The position numbers were made by a program, and so were the translations under genes. 64,000 nt of DNA from Ochrobactrum sp. Marseille-Q0166 (GTDB taxonomy: Bacteria; Pseudomonadota; Alphaproteobacteria; Rhizobiales; Rhizobiaceae), in contig NZ_JACJUO010000001.1 of the NCBI RefSeq assembly GCF_014397025.1, forward strand, positions 792,501 to 856,500. The letters are read 5' to 3'. This document shows positions 46,907 to 55,954 of the stretch, piece after piece (position 1 is the stretch's first letter; each line of letters begins with the position of its first letter). Under the pieces are notes generated by a model. That model searched no databases. It was not told where the DNA came from and was given only the letters and a program-made list of their open reading frames with translations.

Positions 46907-47615
46907 AGGCAAAATTCTCGGTTGATCGGGCAAAGAAGAACTGTGCAACATAATAAGTGCTCAAAACCCACAGCCCTGCGAGCGGAACTGGCGTGTGGAA
47001 GCGATTAAATGCCAGCAGAGTATCGCTTATCATGAAGAACAACCCACCTGCCGCTGCAAGCCATCCGCTATAATGCAGGGCAGTTTCAGGTGGGCTTGAG
47101 AGTGCACGGCTAAAGGCCTGTGCTGCCATAATGCCAATTGCTGATGCATAGATCACGACAGGAATTTTCATGGCATCAGGTACGCTGGTCCAGAGGCTTG
47201 CTATGATAGCAATTGTGAAAAACGCCAAGATCGCAAAGACCAGTTTGTTTCCTGCGAACCGGGTGTTGAGGCATAGCGCATAAATGTAGATGCAGTGGGT
47301 GATCAGAAAGCAGATGAGGCCGGGTAGAAAATAGTCACCGGGAAGCATTAAAAAGAAATCGCCTGCTGCAGCGAATAAAAGCCCCGCAGCAATGCCAAAT
47401 CCATACTTTTTGGAGACCAAACGTTGTGCGTTGAGGACAGCGCAGAGCAGAAGCAATGTTGCTGTGGGTTTACTAAGGTAATGTAGCCAGCGCCAGAAAA
47501 TTGCATCGTCCTGCCGGACCAGAAGGCTGCTTAATATTGCGCAGACCGAAAAGATGAAAAACAGTCTGAAAATCCAACCATTGCGTCCAAACTGGAGCAG
47601 TGTTTTGTGTCGCAT
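46896..47615 (-). CDS. YhhN-family lysoplasmalogenase-like membrane protein
   Basis: 239 aa with about eight membrane helices. YhhN signatures are LSKPTATLLLLCAVLNAQR, GLLFAAAGDFFLMLP, FLITHCIYIYALC and DTLLAFNRF, whose conserved Asp residues are thought catalytic. Family members cleave the vinyl-ether bond of lysoplasmalogens; bacterial substrates are less clear. It shares 11 bases with the aldehyde dehydrogenase gene, which could handle the fatty aldehyde released, an attractive but untested link. Confidence 0.85.
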   Translation of the reverse strand: MRHKTLLQFGRNGWIFRLFFIFSVCAILSSLLVRQDDAIFWRWLHYLSKPTATLLLLCAVLNAQRLVSKKYGFGIAAGLLFAAAGDFFLMLPGDYFLPGLICFLITHCIYIYALCLNTRFAGNKLVFAILAFFTIAIIASLWTSVPDAMKIPVVIYASAIGIMAAQAFSRALSSPPETALHYSGWLAAAGGLFFMISDTLLAFNRFHTPVPLAGLWVLSTYYVAQFFFARSTENFAYER

Positions 47616-47664
47616 TTCCCCGCCCTTTTCGTTGCCCGCATATCGTCCTTATTTTTGAGGCTTA

Positions 47665-47958
47665 TCATGCCCCTTGCCGCTCGTGTTTCTGTTCTGCTTC
47701 GCGTCGACGCTTGCGCCCGATGCGTTCTGCACGCGTGGAGAGTTCACTATTGCCGTCAAGATCTGATTGCAAAATGAGGCCGTGTTCTTTGAGCCAGCGA
47801 ATTATCTGGCCAAACTCAAGGTCATAGGCGGGCTGTTCCATCTCATCGGTCCTCAAATTGCAATCGGCAACAGGCAGGATGCGCGGAGTTGTTGCATGTG
47901 GCAAGGCCAAAGCTTTGCAATAATCAAAAGCCTTTTGGGTTAACGTTTTATTAACCAT
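47665..47958 (-). CDS. Hypothetical protein
   Basis: 97 aa, cytoplasmic, with a recognisable ordered core (KAFDYCKALALPHATTPRILPVADCNLRTDEMEQPAYDLEFGQIIRWLKEHGLIL) and a charged coiled C-terminus (RAERIGRKRRREAEQKHER). It resembles small conserved rhizobial proteins, though I cannot name the family. Transcribed just upstream of the YhhN gene on the same strand. Confidence 0.65.
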   Translation of the reverse strand: MVNKTLTQKAFDYCKALALPHATTPRILPVADCNLRTDEMEQPAYDLEFGQIIRWLKEHGLILQSDLDGNSELSTRAERIGRKRRREAEQKHERQGA

Positions 47959-48023
47959 TCGCTTTCAATATGAGGACATAACTGTTGCGGTGACTGCGGA
48001 TGTACCAGCACCGTCAGCAGCAT

Positions 48024-48054
48024 AAAAAGGCCTGGCAAATATGCCGGCCTTTTT
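48024..48054. terminator. Symmetric terminator-like hairpin
   Basis: AAAAAGGC and GCCTTTTT arms with an inner CTGGCA/TGCCGG stem form a bidirectional hairpin. It could end transcripts from the AraC gene on the minus strand. Confidence 0.6.
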
Positions 48055-48113
48055 CATTTTCTGCATAAGATTTTGTTTGAGTGGCTGATCTTTGACCGCA
48101 AAACGCAGATAAC

Positions 48114-48140
48114 AAAAAAGCCTGCTTGCGCAGGCTTTTT
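48114..48140 (-). terminator. Terminator after the AraC regulator gene
   Basis: AAAAAAGCCTGC / GCAGGCTTTTT with a TTGC loop. It lies about 75 bases beyond the AraC stop. Its sequence and the following GAGTGCTTCTGA resemble terminators near 53.0 and 61.1 kb. Confidence 0.75.
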
Positions 48141-48216
48141 GGAGTGCTTCTGAGGCTGGCAGCTGACTTTGTGCAGAGCGTTGAGCTGCATTGATAAAGC
48201 GAACAGAGTTCGCCGT

Positions 48217-49176
48217 TCAAACACTGCCTTTGAAGAACTGACTAACCTGACGGCGTAAGACTGAGGGCGTAAAACCGAATTTATTTCGAAAGGCCCGGCT
48301 GAAATAAGCAGGGTCGTCAAAGCCAATGTTGTACGCAATCTGGGCAATACCAGATGGATCGCCACGCACAATCGCTGATCGCGCCAATTCAAGTCTGCGC
48401 TCTAACAGATAGCGCGAGAAGGTCGTGTTTTCTCGTTTGAAAAGTTTCTGAATTGCCCGCGGTGTTACGCCCTCAGATTGCGCCAGCTGTATTATAGAAA
48501 AGTCGCTATTCGAAATATGTTCTTCGATTTGTTCTTTAATTGCATCCATTCTTTTTATCGGAGAAACCTGGTTATTGCGTGCCTTGAGGTTATCGACCAG
48601 CATCGGCAATAGCTGATAAAAGTGCTGAACCATTGTCGATGCATCACGCTCGTTCTGATGCTCATTCTGCAGTAGATAGCCGGCATAGGTTACGAGCAGT
48701 TGCAACGGCAGATGCGTGAATGGAAGCGTCTGCCAGAACATTTTTTCGATGTCAGGCGAATCCTGAACAACGGTTTTCTTCGGTAAATACGCGCAATCGA
48801 GACGTCCACCCGTTGGAAGTGTCAGCAGAAGCGGCGCGTCCGAGGGGATAAACATAACGTCACCTCGAGCCAGATTTATCAGGCGATTGCCTTGTTCGAC
48901 CAAAACAGGGCAACTCATTGCACGCAGGATTAAAATGCCAGTTTCTCGTGACCCTGGTGCTGATAGGTAGGTTCTGTTGAGGGGAAAATAGATAGTTGTC
49001 AAAAATAGCTCGGGGTGTTTCCAAAACATCCCGCGTACTGAGGTTAGATCTGCATCTGCCTGCTTGATCAGCGGCGTCCCCATCATCTCTCGCAGCATCT
49101 TGAGGCAGGGCTGTAAATCATTTGGGACTCTTGAAGCCATATCTTTTCGTTTTTGAGGCTTAATCGCGTCTGTCAT
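48217..49176 (-). CDS. AraC-family regulator of siderophore uptake
   Basis: 319 aa from ATG 49176; a TTG at 49236 and an ATG at 49140 are alternatives, none with a strong ribosome site. The N-terminal two thirds form an AraC_binding-type domain (TYLSAPGSRETGILILRAMSCPVLV, LINLARGDVMFIPSDAPLLLTLP). The C-terminal double HTH is FSIIQLAQSEGVTPRAIQKLFKRE and IAQIAYNIGFDDPAYFSRAFRNKFGFTPS. It is divergent from the TonB receptor and most likely activates it, perhaps with the siderophore as ligand. Confidence 0.9.
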   Translation of the reverse strand: MTDAIKPQKRKDMASRVPNDLQPCLKMLREMMGTPLIKQADADLTSVRGMFWKHPELFLTTIYFPLNRTYLSAPGSRETGILILRAMSCPVLVEQGNRLINLARGDVMFIPSDAPLLLTLPTGGRLDCAYLPKKTVVQDSPDIEKMFWQTLPFTHLPLQLLVTYAGYLLQNEHQNERDASTMVQHFYQLLPMLVDNLKARNNQVSPIKRMDAIKEQIEEHISNSDFSIIQLAQSEGVTPRAIQKLFKRENTTFSRYLLERRLELARSAIVRGDPSGIAQIAYNIGFDDPAYFSRAFRNKFGFTPSVLRRQVSQFFKGSV

Positions 49177-49336
49177 CTCAACTCTGTACGGCCTTCGAGG
49201 TTCACTTGAGTCCTGTTCAGGTTCGCTTTTCTCCAAGCAAGGTTCCTGTCAATTAATTAAATATGACTGCAAAGGTCTTGTTTGACAATCGCGCATACGG
49301 GCGAAGCAATGCGTCTTCGCTCCTTCGGAGAGAATA

Positions 49337-51586
49337 ATGCACAATAAATATCACGGCGTTTCGCTTCTCACACTGGTTGCTATCGGGAGCATCGCCGGCA
49401 ATGCTATGGCTCAGGAAAAAATCCAGGATACGGTTCAGTCTGAAAAATCTTCAGCTAAGACGAGCGGTGTCATGGTTCTCGATACGATTGCTGTGACTGG
49501 CAGTCGTGGCGGCCAACAGATTTCTGAAACAGCGCGTACGATTTATGTTGTTGACTCCCAGCAAATCGAAATGCGTGCTCGCTCAGGCGAGACCATTCAG
49601 CAAATTCTGGCCCAGGAAGTGCCTAGCTTCGATCCGGCCAGCCAGGGTGCGCGCACATCTTATGGCCAAAATCTCCGTGGACGTACTGCACTTGTCTTGA
49701 TTGACGGAATTTCCATGAATTCGGCACGTGGATTGAGCCGCCAGTTTGATTCCATTGATCCGTTCAACATTGAGCGCATTGAGGTTCTGTCCGGCGCGAC
49801 TTCGCTCTACGGCGGAAATGCGACCGGCGGGATCATCAATATCATTACAAAGAAGGGCAAAGATGCTCCGGACGGTGTGCATGGCGAAGTCACAGCTGGG
49901 ATAGAGAGCGGGTTCAGGACAAGCCAGGACTTTGATCGTAATGGTGGAGCGGCTGTCACTTATAACAGTGAAGCCTGGGATGCCCGTCTTTCGCTTGCAG
50001 GAAATCGAACTGGCGCATTTTATGATGCGGATGGAACTATGGTCGTTCCTGACATCACACAAACGTCGACGGCCTTCAATCAGCGTATTGATTTCATGGG
50101 CAGCGTCGGCTTCCAGATTGATCCGGACCGCCGGTTTGAAGTCACTGGTCAGCTTTTCAACTCGGAGCAGAAATCCGATTACAGCGTTTATTTTGGTCAG
50201 AACCTTGCGGGACTACGCAATCCGGCTCTGATCGAGACGCGAGATGATTACAATTCGGATTTCAATCCGCGCACGCGTCGCGCCATGCTGAATGCTACTT
50301 ATACCGATAATGATTTTTTCGGTCAGCAATTGCTGTTGCAGGGCTTTTATCGCAGCGAACAGATGAATTTTCATCCTTTCCCGAGTTCGACCTATTTCTA
50401 CGGCAGCTCTCAGGATACCGATTATTACGGTATGAAGGCTGCAATCATCTCCCAACCGACAGAAAAGCTTAACATCACTTACGGCATTGATGCCGACAGA
50501 GATTCGCTTTCATCCAGTCAGAACATTTTCAATATGAGCAAAGCGCTTAGCAGTGGTGCGATGAATTTCGAAACCATCGGCGTCACCGGCTTGTACCCAA
50601 AGATCGATGTTACCAATTTGGCGGGTTTTGTAGAAGGTTCTTATAAGGCGACTGATCGCCTGACATTCAGTGGTGGCGTTCGTTACCAGTATACCAAGAC
50701 CAAAGTTGGCGACTTTGTCGGAGCGGCGCAGCAAATTGCTATTCTGAACGGTGTGGCTTCTTCGGCGGATGCCATGTCTGGCGGCGACGTTGATTACGAC
50801 GCGTTTCTTTTCAACGCTGGCGCCACCTACAGTTTGACCGATACGCAGCAGGTTTATGCGAACTTCAGTCAGGGCTTCGAGCTTCCAGATCCCGCAAAAT
50901 ATTACGGATATGGCGTTTATGCGCTATCTGGTGGTCATTATAATCTGCTGAGCAGCGTCAATGTGTCAGACTCTGCACTTGAAGCGATTAAGACCAATTC
51001 TTTTGAAGTTGGCTATCGTCTCGATGACGGGACCTACAATCTTGAGGGAGCAGGTTTCTATTCTACCTCTGACAGATCGATTGTGCTCAATCGTACAACC
51101 CTTGCTGTTGAAGTGCAGAATAATGACAGGCGCGTTTATGGCTTTGAGGGTAAGGCTGGTATGAAGCTCAGCCATGGGTTTGACATTGGCGCGCTTGGTC
51201 AGTGGGTGAGGACCGAAGTTAAGAACGATGGCGATTGGGTCAAGGACACGATCGGCAGCGCCAGCGTATCCAAGCTTGGCGGCCATATCGGTTGGGGGAA
51301 TGACCAGCTTAATCTTCGCCTGCAAGGGCAGCATGTCTTCAACCTCGATGATTATGCAGGATATAAGATCGAAGGATATACGCTGTTTGATCTCATGGGC
51401 TCTTATCGCGTTGAGAAAATCGATACGACGCTTAACTTCGGTGTCCTGAACCTGCTCAATAAAGAATACAACACGGTATGGGGTTCGCGTGCCAAAGCCC
51501 TTTATAGCGCTTTGGCACCGGAAGAAATCTTCGACTATAAGGGCCGGGGTCGCACCTTTGCACTTTCTGTAAGCAAGAAATTCTAA
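49337..51586 (+). CDS. TonB-dependent siderophore receptor
   Basis: 749 aa. Signal peptide to about residue 25 (GNAMA/QEK), TonB-box region VLDTIAVTG, plug domain (about residues 60-170, IQQILAQEVPSFDPASQGARTSYGQN, VLSGATSLYGGNATGGIINIIT) and 22-strand barrel ending in an aromatic residue (LSVSKKF). The plug/barrel style is close to FyuA/pesticin-type receptors. It imports a ferric siderophore across the outer membrane. It is one base from the MFS gene. A TTGACA at 49282-49287 lacks a good -10, fitting activator-dependent control. Confidence 0.93.
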   Translation: MHNKYHGVSLLTLVAIGSIAGNAMAQEKIQDTVQSEKSSAKTSGVMVLDTIAVTGSRGGQQISETARTIYVVDSQQIEMRARSGETIQQILAQEVPSFDPASQGARTSYGQNLRGRTALVLIDGISMNSARGLSRQFDSIDPFNIERIEVLSGATSLYGGNATGGIINIITKKGKDAPDGVHGEVTAGIESGFRTSQDFDRNGGAAVTYNSEAWDARLSLAGNRTGAFYDADGTMVVPDITQTSTAFNQRIDFMGSVGFQIDPDRRFEVTGQLFNSEQKSDYSVYFGQNLAGLRNPALIETRDDYNSDFNPRTRRAMLNATYTDNDFFGQQLLLQGFYRSEQMNFHPFPSSTYFYGSSQDTDYYGMKAAIISQPTEKLNITYGIDADRDSLSSSQNIFNMSKALSSGAMNFETIGVTGLYPKIDVTNLAGFVEGSYKATDRLTFSGGVRYQYTKTKVGDFVGAAQQIAILNGVASSADAMSGGDVDYDAFLFNAGATYSLTDTQQVYANFSQGFELPDPAKYYGYGVYALSGGHYNLLSSVNVSDSALEAIKTNSFEVGYRLDDGTYNLEGAGFYSTSDRSIVLNRTTLAVEVQNNDRRVYGFEGKAGMKLSHGFDIGALGQWVRTEVKNDGDWVKDTIGSASVSKLGGHIGWGNDQLNLRLQGQHVFNLDDYAGYKIEGYTLFDLMGSYRVEKIDTTLNFGVLNLLNKEYNTVWGSRAKALYSALAPEEIFDYKGRGRTFALSVSKKF

Positions 51587-52857
51587 TGTCTGACCAAGCC
51601 ATGTTGTCCAGTGAAAACCCGAAAGGCGCGTATGCGCGCCTTTACGCTGTGCTCGGTGGTCTCTATCTCGCACAAGGGATACCGACCTATTTACTGCTGG
51701 TGGCCTTGCCACCTTTAATGCGCGAATCCGGCGCTTCTCGCACGGCAATCGGATTATTTTATCTTTTGATGATCCCGCTTATTGCCAAGTTCGCTATCGC
51801 GCCTTTGGTCGATCGTCATCCGCTAATCAAAAAATGGGGGCATCGCAGAAGCTGGGTTATTGTTACGCAGATTATTGTTTCTCTCGGCATTGCCAGTATG
51901 GCGCTGGTTGAGCCGCAACAGGCCGGGATTTTGTTCGTAATCTGCTTTTGTATTACGCTTCTGTCGTCTTTGCAGGATATTGCAACGGACGGCTTTGCCG
52001 TCCGTCACCTCAATGATCAAACCCGTGCGACAGGCAACGCAATTCAGGCAGGCGCCGTGGCGCTGGGCGTGATTATGGGAGGGACGCTCGCGCTGGTTCT
52101 TTTTCATAAGATTGGCTGGCGACCGACTATTCTTATCGTGGCGGCACTTTCCTTGCTTCCGCTGCTTGCAGCGCTTTGGATGGATGAAAGACGGGACAAG
52201 GTACCGAATGAGGCTGCTCCTCAGCCTAGCCTGAAGCGCTTTTTTGAACAGCCCAATGCCTGGTACATTCTTTGCTTCGCTTTGACCTACCGGGCAAGCG
52301 AAGGAATGGTAAGAGGCATGGAGGGGGCCTATCTCGTTGATATTGGATTGCCACTGCCCTGGATCGGTTATCTTTCAGGTGCATCTGCCGCAACTGCGGG
52401 GCTGGTTGGTGCAGTGCTGGCCGCATTATTGATCCGCGCTACGGGGCTCTTTTCCACGCTGATTATTCTGGGGCTGGCGCGAAGCATTTGCTTTTTAGCA
52501 CTGACCTTCAATGCAGGTGAAATTTGGCCGGGTATTGAGGTTGCAATGGCTGCTTCCGCGTTTCAAACCTTTCTCCGATATATGGAGCTGGTGGCGATTT
52601 ATTCGCTTTTCATGAAGTTTTCTTCATCCGAGCAACCGGGCACCGATTTTACAATTCTCGCCTGTGCCGAGTTGTTGATTTATCTGATTGGATCTTCAGT
52701 GGCAGGGTACCTGGCCGATAAGTTCGGTTACATGGACCTTTTTATGCTGGCAACGGTGCTATCCTTGCTCGGCATAACATTAACATTTTTCATACTGCGG
52801 AAAATATTTGTCAGTTCTGAAGAAAACAGCCAACGCGGTTGGAGGCCTATTCGTTAA
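51586..52857 (+). CDS. MFS transporter, RhtX/FptX-type siderophore importer
   Basis: 423 aa with about 12 membrane helices. The opening LYAVLGGLYLAQGIPTYLLLVALPPLMRESGASRTAIG and SLQDIATDGFAVRHL are typical of the AmpG/RhtX/FptX branch. RhtX and FptX carry rhizobactin 1021 or pyochelin across the inner membrane as single polypeptides. The start codon overlaps the receptor stop (TAATG), so the two are coupled. With the AraC gene this is a complete uptake unit lacking synthesis genes: probably use of foreign siderophores. Confidence 0.9.
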   Translation: MSDQAMLSSENPKGAYARLYAVLGGLYLAQGIPTYLLLVALPPLMRESGASRTAIGLFYLLMIPLIAKFAIAPLVDRHPLIKKWGHRRSWVIVTQIIVSLGIASMALVEPQQAGILFVICFCITLLSSLQDIATDGFAVRHLNDQTRATGNAIQAGAVALGVIMGGTLALVLFHKIGWRPTILIVAALSLLPLLAALWMDERRDKVPNEAAPQPSLKRFFEQPNAWYILCFALTYRASEGMVRGMEGAYLVDIGLPLPWIGYLSGASAATAGLVGAVLAALLIRATGLFSTLIILGLARSICFLALTFNAGEIWPGIEVAMAASAFQTFLRYMELVAIYSLFMKFSSSEQPGTDFTILACAELLIYLIGSSVAGYLADKFGYMDLFMLATVLSLLGITLTFFILRKIFVSSEENSQRGWRPIR

Positions 52858-53032
52858 GCAGTCCAATTGGCCGATATGGAATTTTAGAAGCTAAAACTGT
52901 TGAATACGACCCTTCGTGTTTTTCGAAGGATATTGTTTGGGTCGTGTGCCGTTCAAAGGCATTGCAGCAAAGTGCCATCAAATCATTTGGTTCCCATTGA
53001 CTGCTCATAGACGTCGAAGGATTGATGACAAC

Positions 53033-53058
53033 AAAAAGCCCGCTTAGGCGGGCTTTTT
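53033..53058 (+). terminator. Terminator of the siderophore uptake operon
   Basis: AAAAAGCCCGC / GCGGGCTTTTT with a TTAG loop, 175 bases past the MFS stop. Bases 52858-53032 show no gene. Confidence 0.8.
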
Positions 53059-53118
53059 GGGTTGTTCAGGACCTTGATTGGGGCCTGAAGGCTTAGGCAT
53101 GACGCCAGAACAAAGACG
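53033..53118 (-). repeat. Terminator plus degenerate tRNA 3' tail, copy A
   Basis: After the hairpin come GGGCCTGAAGGCTTAGG and GACGCCAGAACAAAGAC, which align with the 61.1 kb copy over about 80 bases. Read on the minus strand it ends TTCTGGCGTCA, like a tRNA acceptor arm with a damaged CCA. No tRNA body follows. Confidence 0.45.
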
Positions 53119-53185
53119 TTGAAAGTCCGATAGCTATATGAATAATATATATTAAATGGGTAAGATTTTTAAACTATACTTTAAA

Positions 53186-53446
53186 TTACAAGACACTTTT
53201 AAAATGACGGATAATTTTGGAATCGCCTATCACATGTAAAAGAATATTAGAACTACAACGATACTTAATAGGTATATTTTCTGTTGCATCACTCATTAAT
53301 GCATAATGATCAAAGTCAAACTCAATCCTATGGCTGATAGCCAGTTTCGAAGCTTCTGCAAGCGATGGAGATGGAATAAACAAATAGAGGGCGTGCTTGG
53401 CATCATGGAATGTTTGAACATACCAAAGCCCTCTCTCCCGCTTCAA
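53186..53446 (-). CDS. Small hypothetical protein, AT-rich
   Basis: 86 aa from a TTG start (MKRERGLWYVQTFHDAKHALYLFIPSPSLAEASKLAISHR). No domain recognised, no signal peptide. AT-rich compared with the neighbouring core genes and lying next to a tRNA-tail repeat, so it may be a remnant of an insertion. The protein has normal amino-acid make-up, which is the main support. Confidence 0.4.
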   Translation of the reverse strand: MKRERGLWYVQTFHDAKHALYLFIPSPSLAEASKLAISHRIEFDFDHYALMSDATENIPIKYRCSSNILLHVIGDSKIIRHFKSVL

Positions 53447-53558
53447 CTGGTCAATTCAGGTGACATTTCCATCAAATGAATGAGTTCTGAGCCTAATGTA
53501 GACAGCATCACGGTGCAGGGCTGTAACAGTCACAATAACCGATGAATTGATTTGCTTA

Positions 53559-54335
53559 TCAAGCTAGACTGGCAAGCACCTGATCGTGTAAGGCCTGATT
53601 TGCCGAGGCAACACATTGACTGCCAGATGTGATTGTCAGCGGCGCTCCATTCCAGTCGGTGATCCTGCCTCCGGCACCATTAATGACGGGGACAAGTGCG
53701 CAATAATCAAACGGCGATAGCCCTTCATCAATGCATATATCGAGGCTGCCGTCAGCGACACGTCCATAGGACACGCAACTACCTCCAAAAACGCACCAAC
53801 GCGTTGTTTCCTGAAGGCGCTCCAACCGTGGCTTGTTGCTAGGATTGAAAGCATCGGGGTTGCCTGTCGACATGAATGCTTCTTCCAATGCAATCGTGGA
53901 GGCAGACATAATCGGTGCATTGTTGAGGGTCGTTGCCTCACTTGAAACTCCAAACCAGCGATCTCCAGTCGTGGGATTGTCAATCAATCCGATGACTGGG
54001 GTCCCACCATGTGCCAGTGATATCAATGTGCCAAAAACGGGTAGACCGGCCACAAAGGCCTTCGTGCCATCAATAGGATCGAGAACCCAGACAAACTCCC
54101 GATCCAACCCCTCCGCCCCGAATTCCTCGCCGAGTATGCCATGGCCTGGAAAACGGTCGTTGATACGCTCACGCAACCTCAGTTCGACGGCTCTATCTGT
54201 CGGTGTGACCGGGCTTGCATCCAGCTTTGCTACCGGTCGCCGATTGAGTTTATCGGCAGTCTGGATGATGTGACGCGCAATATCAGCCAAGTCATGTGCA
54301 AAGCTTGAATATTCATTTGGTAACTGTTGTGACAT
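53559..54335 (-). CDS. Inositol-monophosphatase-family phosphatase (HisN-like)
   Basis: 258 aa. IMPase metal-binding motifs: GEEFG (about residue 68), WVLDPIDGTKAFVAG (about 82-96) and FDYCALVPVINGAGGRITDWNG (about 210-231). In alphaproteobacteria proteins of this branch are often histidinol-phosphate phosphatases (HisN); inositol-1-phosphate or other sugar phosphates are alternatives. It lies 128 bases downstream of thrC on the same strand, which would fit amino-acid synthesis. Confidence 0.88.
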   Translation of the reverse strand: MSQQLPNEYSSFAHDLADIARHIIQTADKLNRRPVAKLDASPVTPTDRAVELRLRERINDRFPGHGILGEEFGAEGLDREFVWVLDPIDGTKAFVAGLPVFGTLISLAHGGTPVIGLIDNPTTGDRWFGVSSEATTLNNAPIMSASTIALEEAFMSTGNPDAFNPSNKPRLERLQETTRWCVFGGSCVSYGRVADGSLDICIDEGLSPFDYCALVPVINGAGGRITDWNGAPLTITSGSQCVASANQALHDQVLASLA

Positions 54336-54463
54336 GGCGCGCGGCTTTCGGTTGGTTTGAGGCTGAAGGCATATTCAATCATCACGCGATACGCGTGAAA
54401 GTCAGTTGCCGACTTGGGCCGTCGGCAACCGAATAATTTAACTGGCCGATGCAGTGCCACAAA

Positions 54464-55918
54464 TCAGGCCGTGCGCAGCGCAGTTTGACGTGCCATTTCC
54501 TCAATCAGGTTTGATTTCAGATTTTCCAGCTGGCAGATGCGCAAATGCTCACAAGAATTTCGTGCCGCATCAATGGTTGCATGGTGAGCGGCATCTGGCA
54601 GTTGATCCAGCTGGAGCGCTCGCTGCATGACGTCTGGAAATTTGGCGGGATGAGCGGTTGACAGACATACAATCCTGACGCCTGAAGGCAATTCTTCCCG
54701 CACCGCTTCCACAGCGGCAACCGCAACTGCCGTGTGGGGGTCGATGAGATAGTGTTTGTCGGAATTATAGACTTCACGGATCGTTGTCAGCGTATCCTCG
54801 TCGGTTACGGAGGCGGACAAGAATTTGTCTTGAATGCTGCTTGCTGTTTCGGCGTCGAACACGACCTTACGGTTCTTGGTAAAATCGTGCATCCATTGAT
54901 TTATGCGCTTGGAATCGCGATTGGTCTGGAAATAGAGGAAGCGCCAGAAATTATAGGGTGCCACAATATCGATTGCGGATGAGGGCGTTTGCACAAGGTC
55001 GTTGCGTGGAAAGACGCCTGTGGAAATCGCTGAATGAAGGGCGCCATTCACATTGTTGGCACAAACGAATTTTGCAACGGGTAAACCCATGCGGCTGGCA
55101 AGGAACCCGGCGAAAAGATTGCCAAAGGCGCCCGATGGTACCGCGAAAACGATAGGATCACCAACTTTCTCGACGGTTCTGAAATAGGCATAGAAATAAT
55201 GCACGGTCTGGAACATGACCCGGCACCAGTTAATCGAGTTCACACTCGACAAGTGGAGACTACGCTTCAGCTCTTCATTGCCAAACAGTTCGGCAACGAC
55301 CAGATCGAGATCATCGCCGCCATCCGGACAATTCTCAACGGCGACCGGATGCACATTATCGGCACGCAGCGTTGTCATTTGCCGTTCCTGTTCACGTGAT
55401 ATCATGCCGCGTGGATAGAGTGGCCAGCAGTCAATATGGCGTTTTCCGGCTGCTGCCCACGCGGCTGCAGGCCCTGTGTCACCGGTCGTCGCCAGCACGA
55501 TGTTCAGCCGCTTTTGGCGCCGTTCGAGAAGATAATCTATCGTCTGCATGAGGAAGCCCATCGCCATGTCTTTGAAAGACTGGGTCGGGCCGTGGAAAAG
55601 TTCCAGAACACGGATGTCTGGATCACCACTGATCGGAACAAGCTTGACAATGTCAGAATGCTGGAAGTCCCGGTAGCTGTCATTGATCAGCCGTTTCAAG
55701 TCGTCTGATGGTATGATTGATGGGTCGATATAGGGCGTTACGAGTTCAAAAGCGAGCTCCTGAAAGCTGAGCTTTGACAAAGCCTGCAGTTTTTCCTGGC
55801 TGATTACTGGGATCGTATCAGGAACAAACAGCCCGCCATCGGCGGCAAACCCTTGCAGGACGGCTTCATCAAAGGTGACAGGATCGATGCCTCCTGTTGT
55901 ACTGACATATTGGATCAT
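54464..55918 (-). CDS. thrC: Threonine synthase
   Basis: 484 aa, the length of the long bacterial/fungal ThrC class. The PLP lysine is in GPTQSFKDMAMGF (about residue 118). Other signatures: YVSTTGG start, VLATTGDTGPAAAWA, NSINWCRVMFQTVHYFYAY and VPSGAFGNLFAGFLASRMGLPV. It converts O-phosphohomoserine to threonine. GAAATAC and AAGGAGAAA sit just before the start. Followed by an IMPase-family gene. Confidence 0.96.
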   Translation of the reverse strand: MIQYVSTTGGIDPVTFDEAVLQGFAADGGLFVPDTIPVISQEKLQALSKLSFQELAFELVTPYIDPSIIPSDDLKRLINDSYRDFQHSDIVKLVPISGDPDIRVLELFHGPTQSFKDMAMGFLMQTIDYLLERRQKRLNIVLATTGDTGPAAAWAAAGKRHIDCWPLYPRGMISREQERQMTTLRADNVHPVAVENCPDGGDDLDLVVAELFGNEELKRSLHLSSVNSINWCRVMFQTVHYFYAYFRTVEKVGDPIVFAVPSGAFGNLFAGFLASRMGLPVAKFVCANNVNGALHSAISTGVFPRNDLVQTPSSAIDIVAPYNFWRFLYFQTNRDSKRINQWMHDFTKNRKVVFDAETASSIQDKFLSASVTDEDTLTTIREVYNSDKHYLIDPHTAVAVAAVEAVREELPSGVRIVCLSTAHPAKFPDVMQRALQLDQLPDAAHHATIDAARNSCEHLRICQLENLKSNLIEEMARQTALRTA

Positions 55919-55954
55919 TGTATTTCTCCTTAACTAGTTGATGGGCATCGGCTG

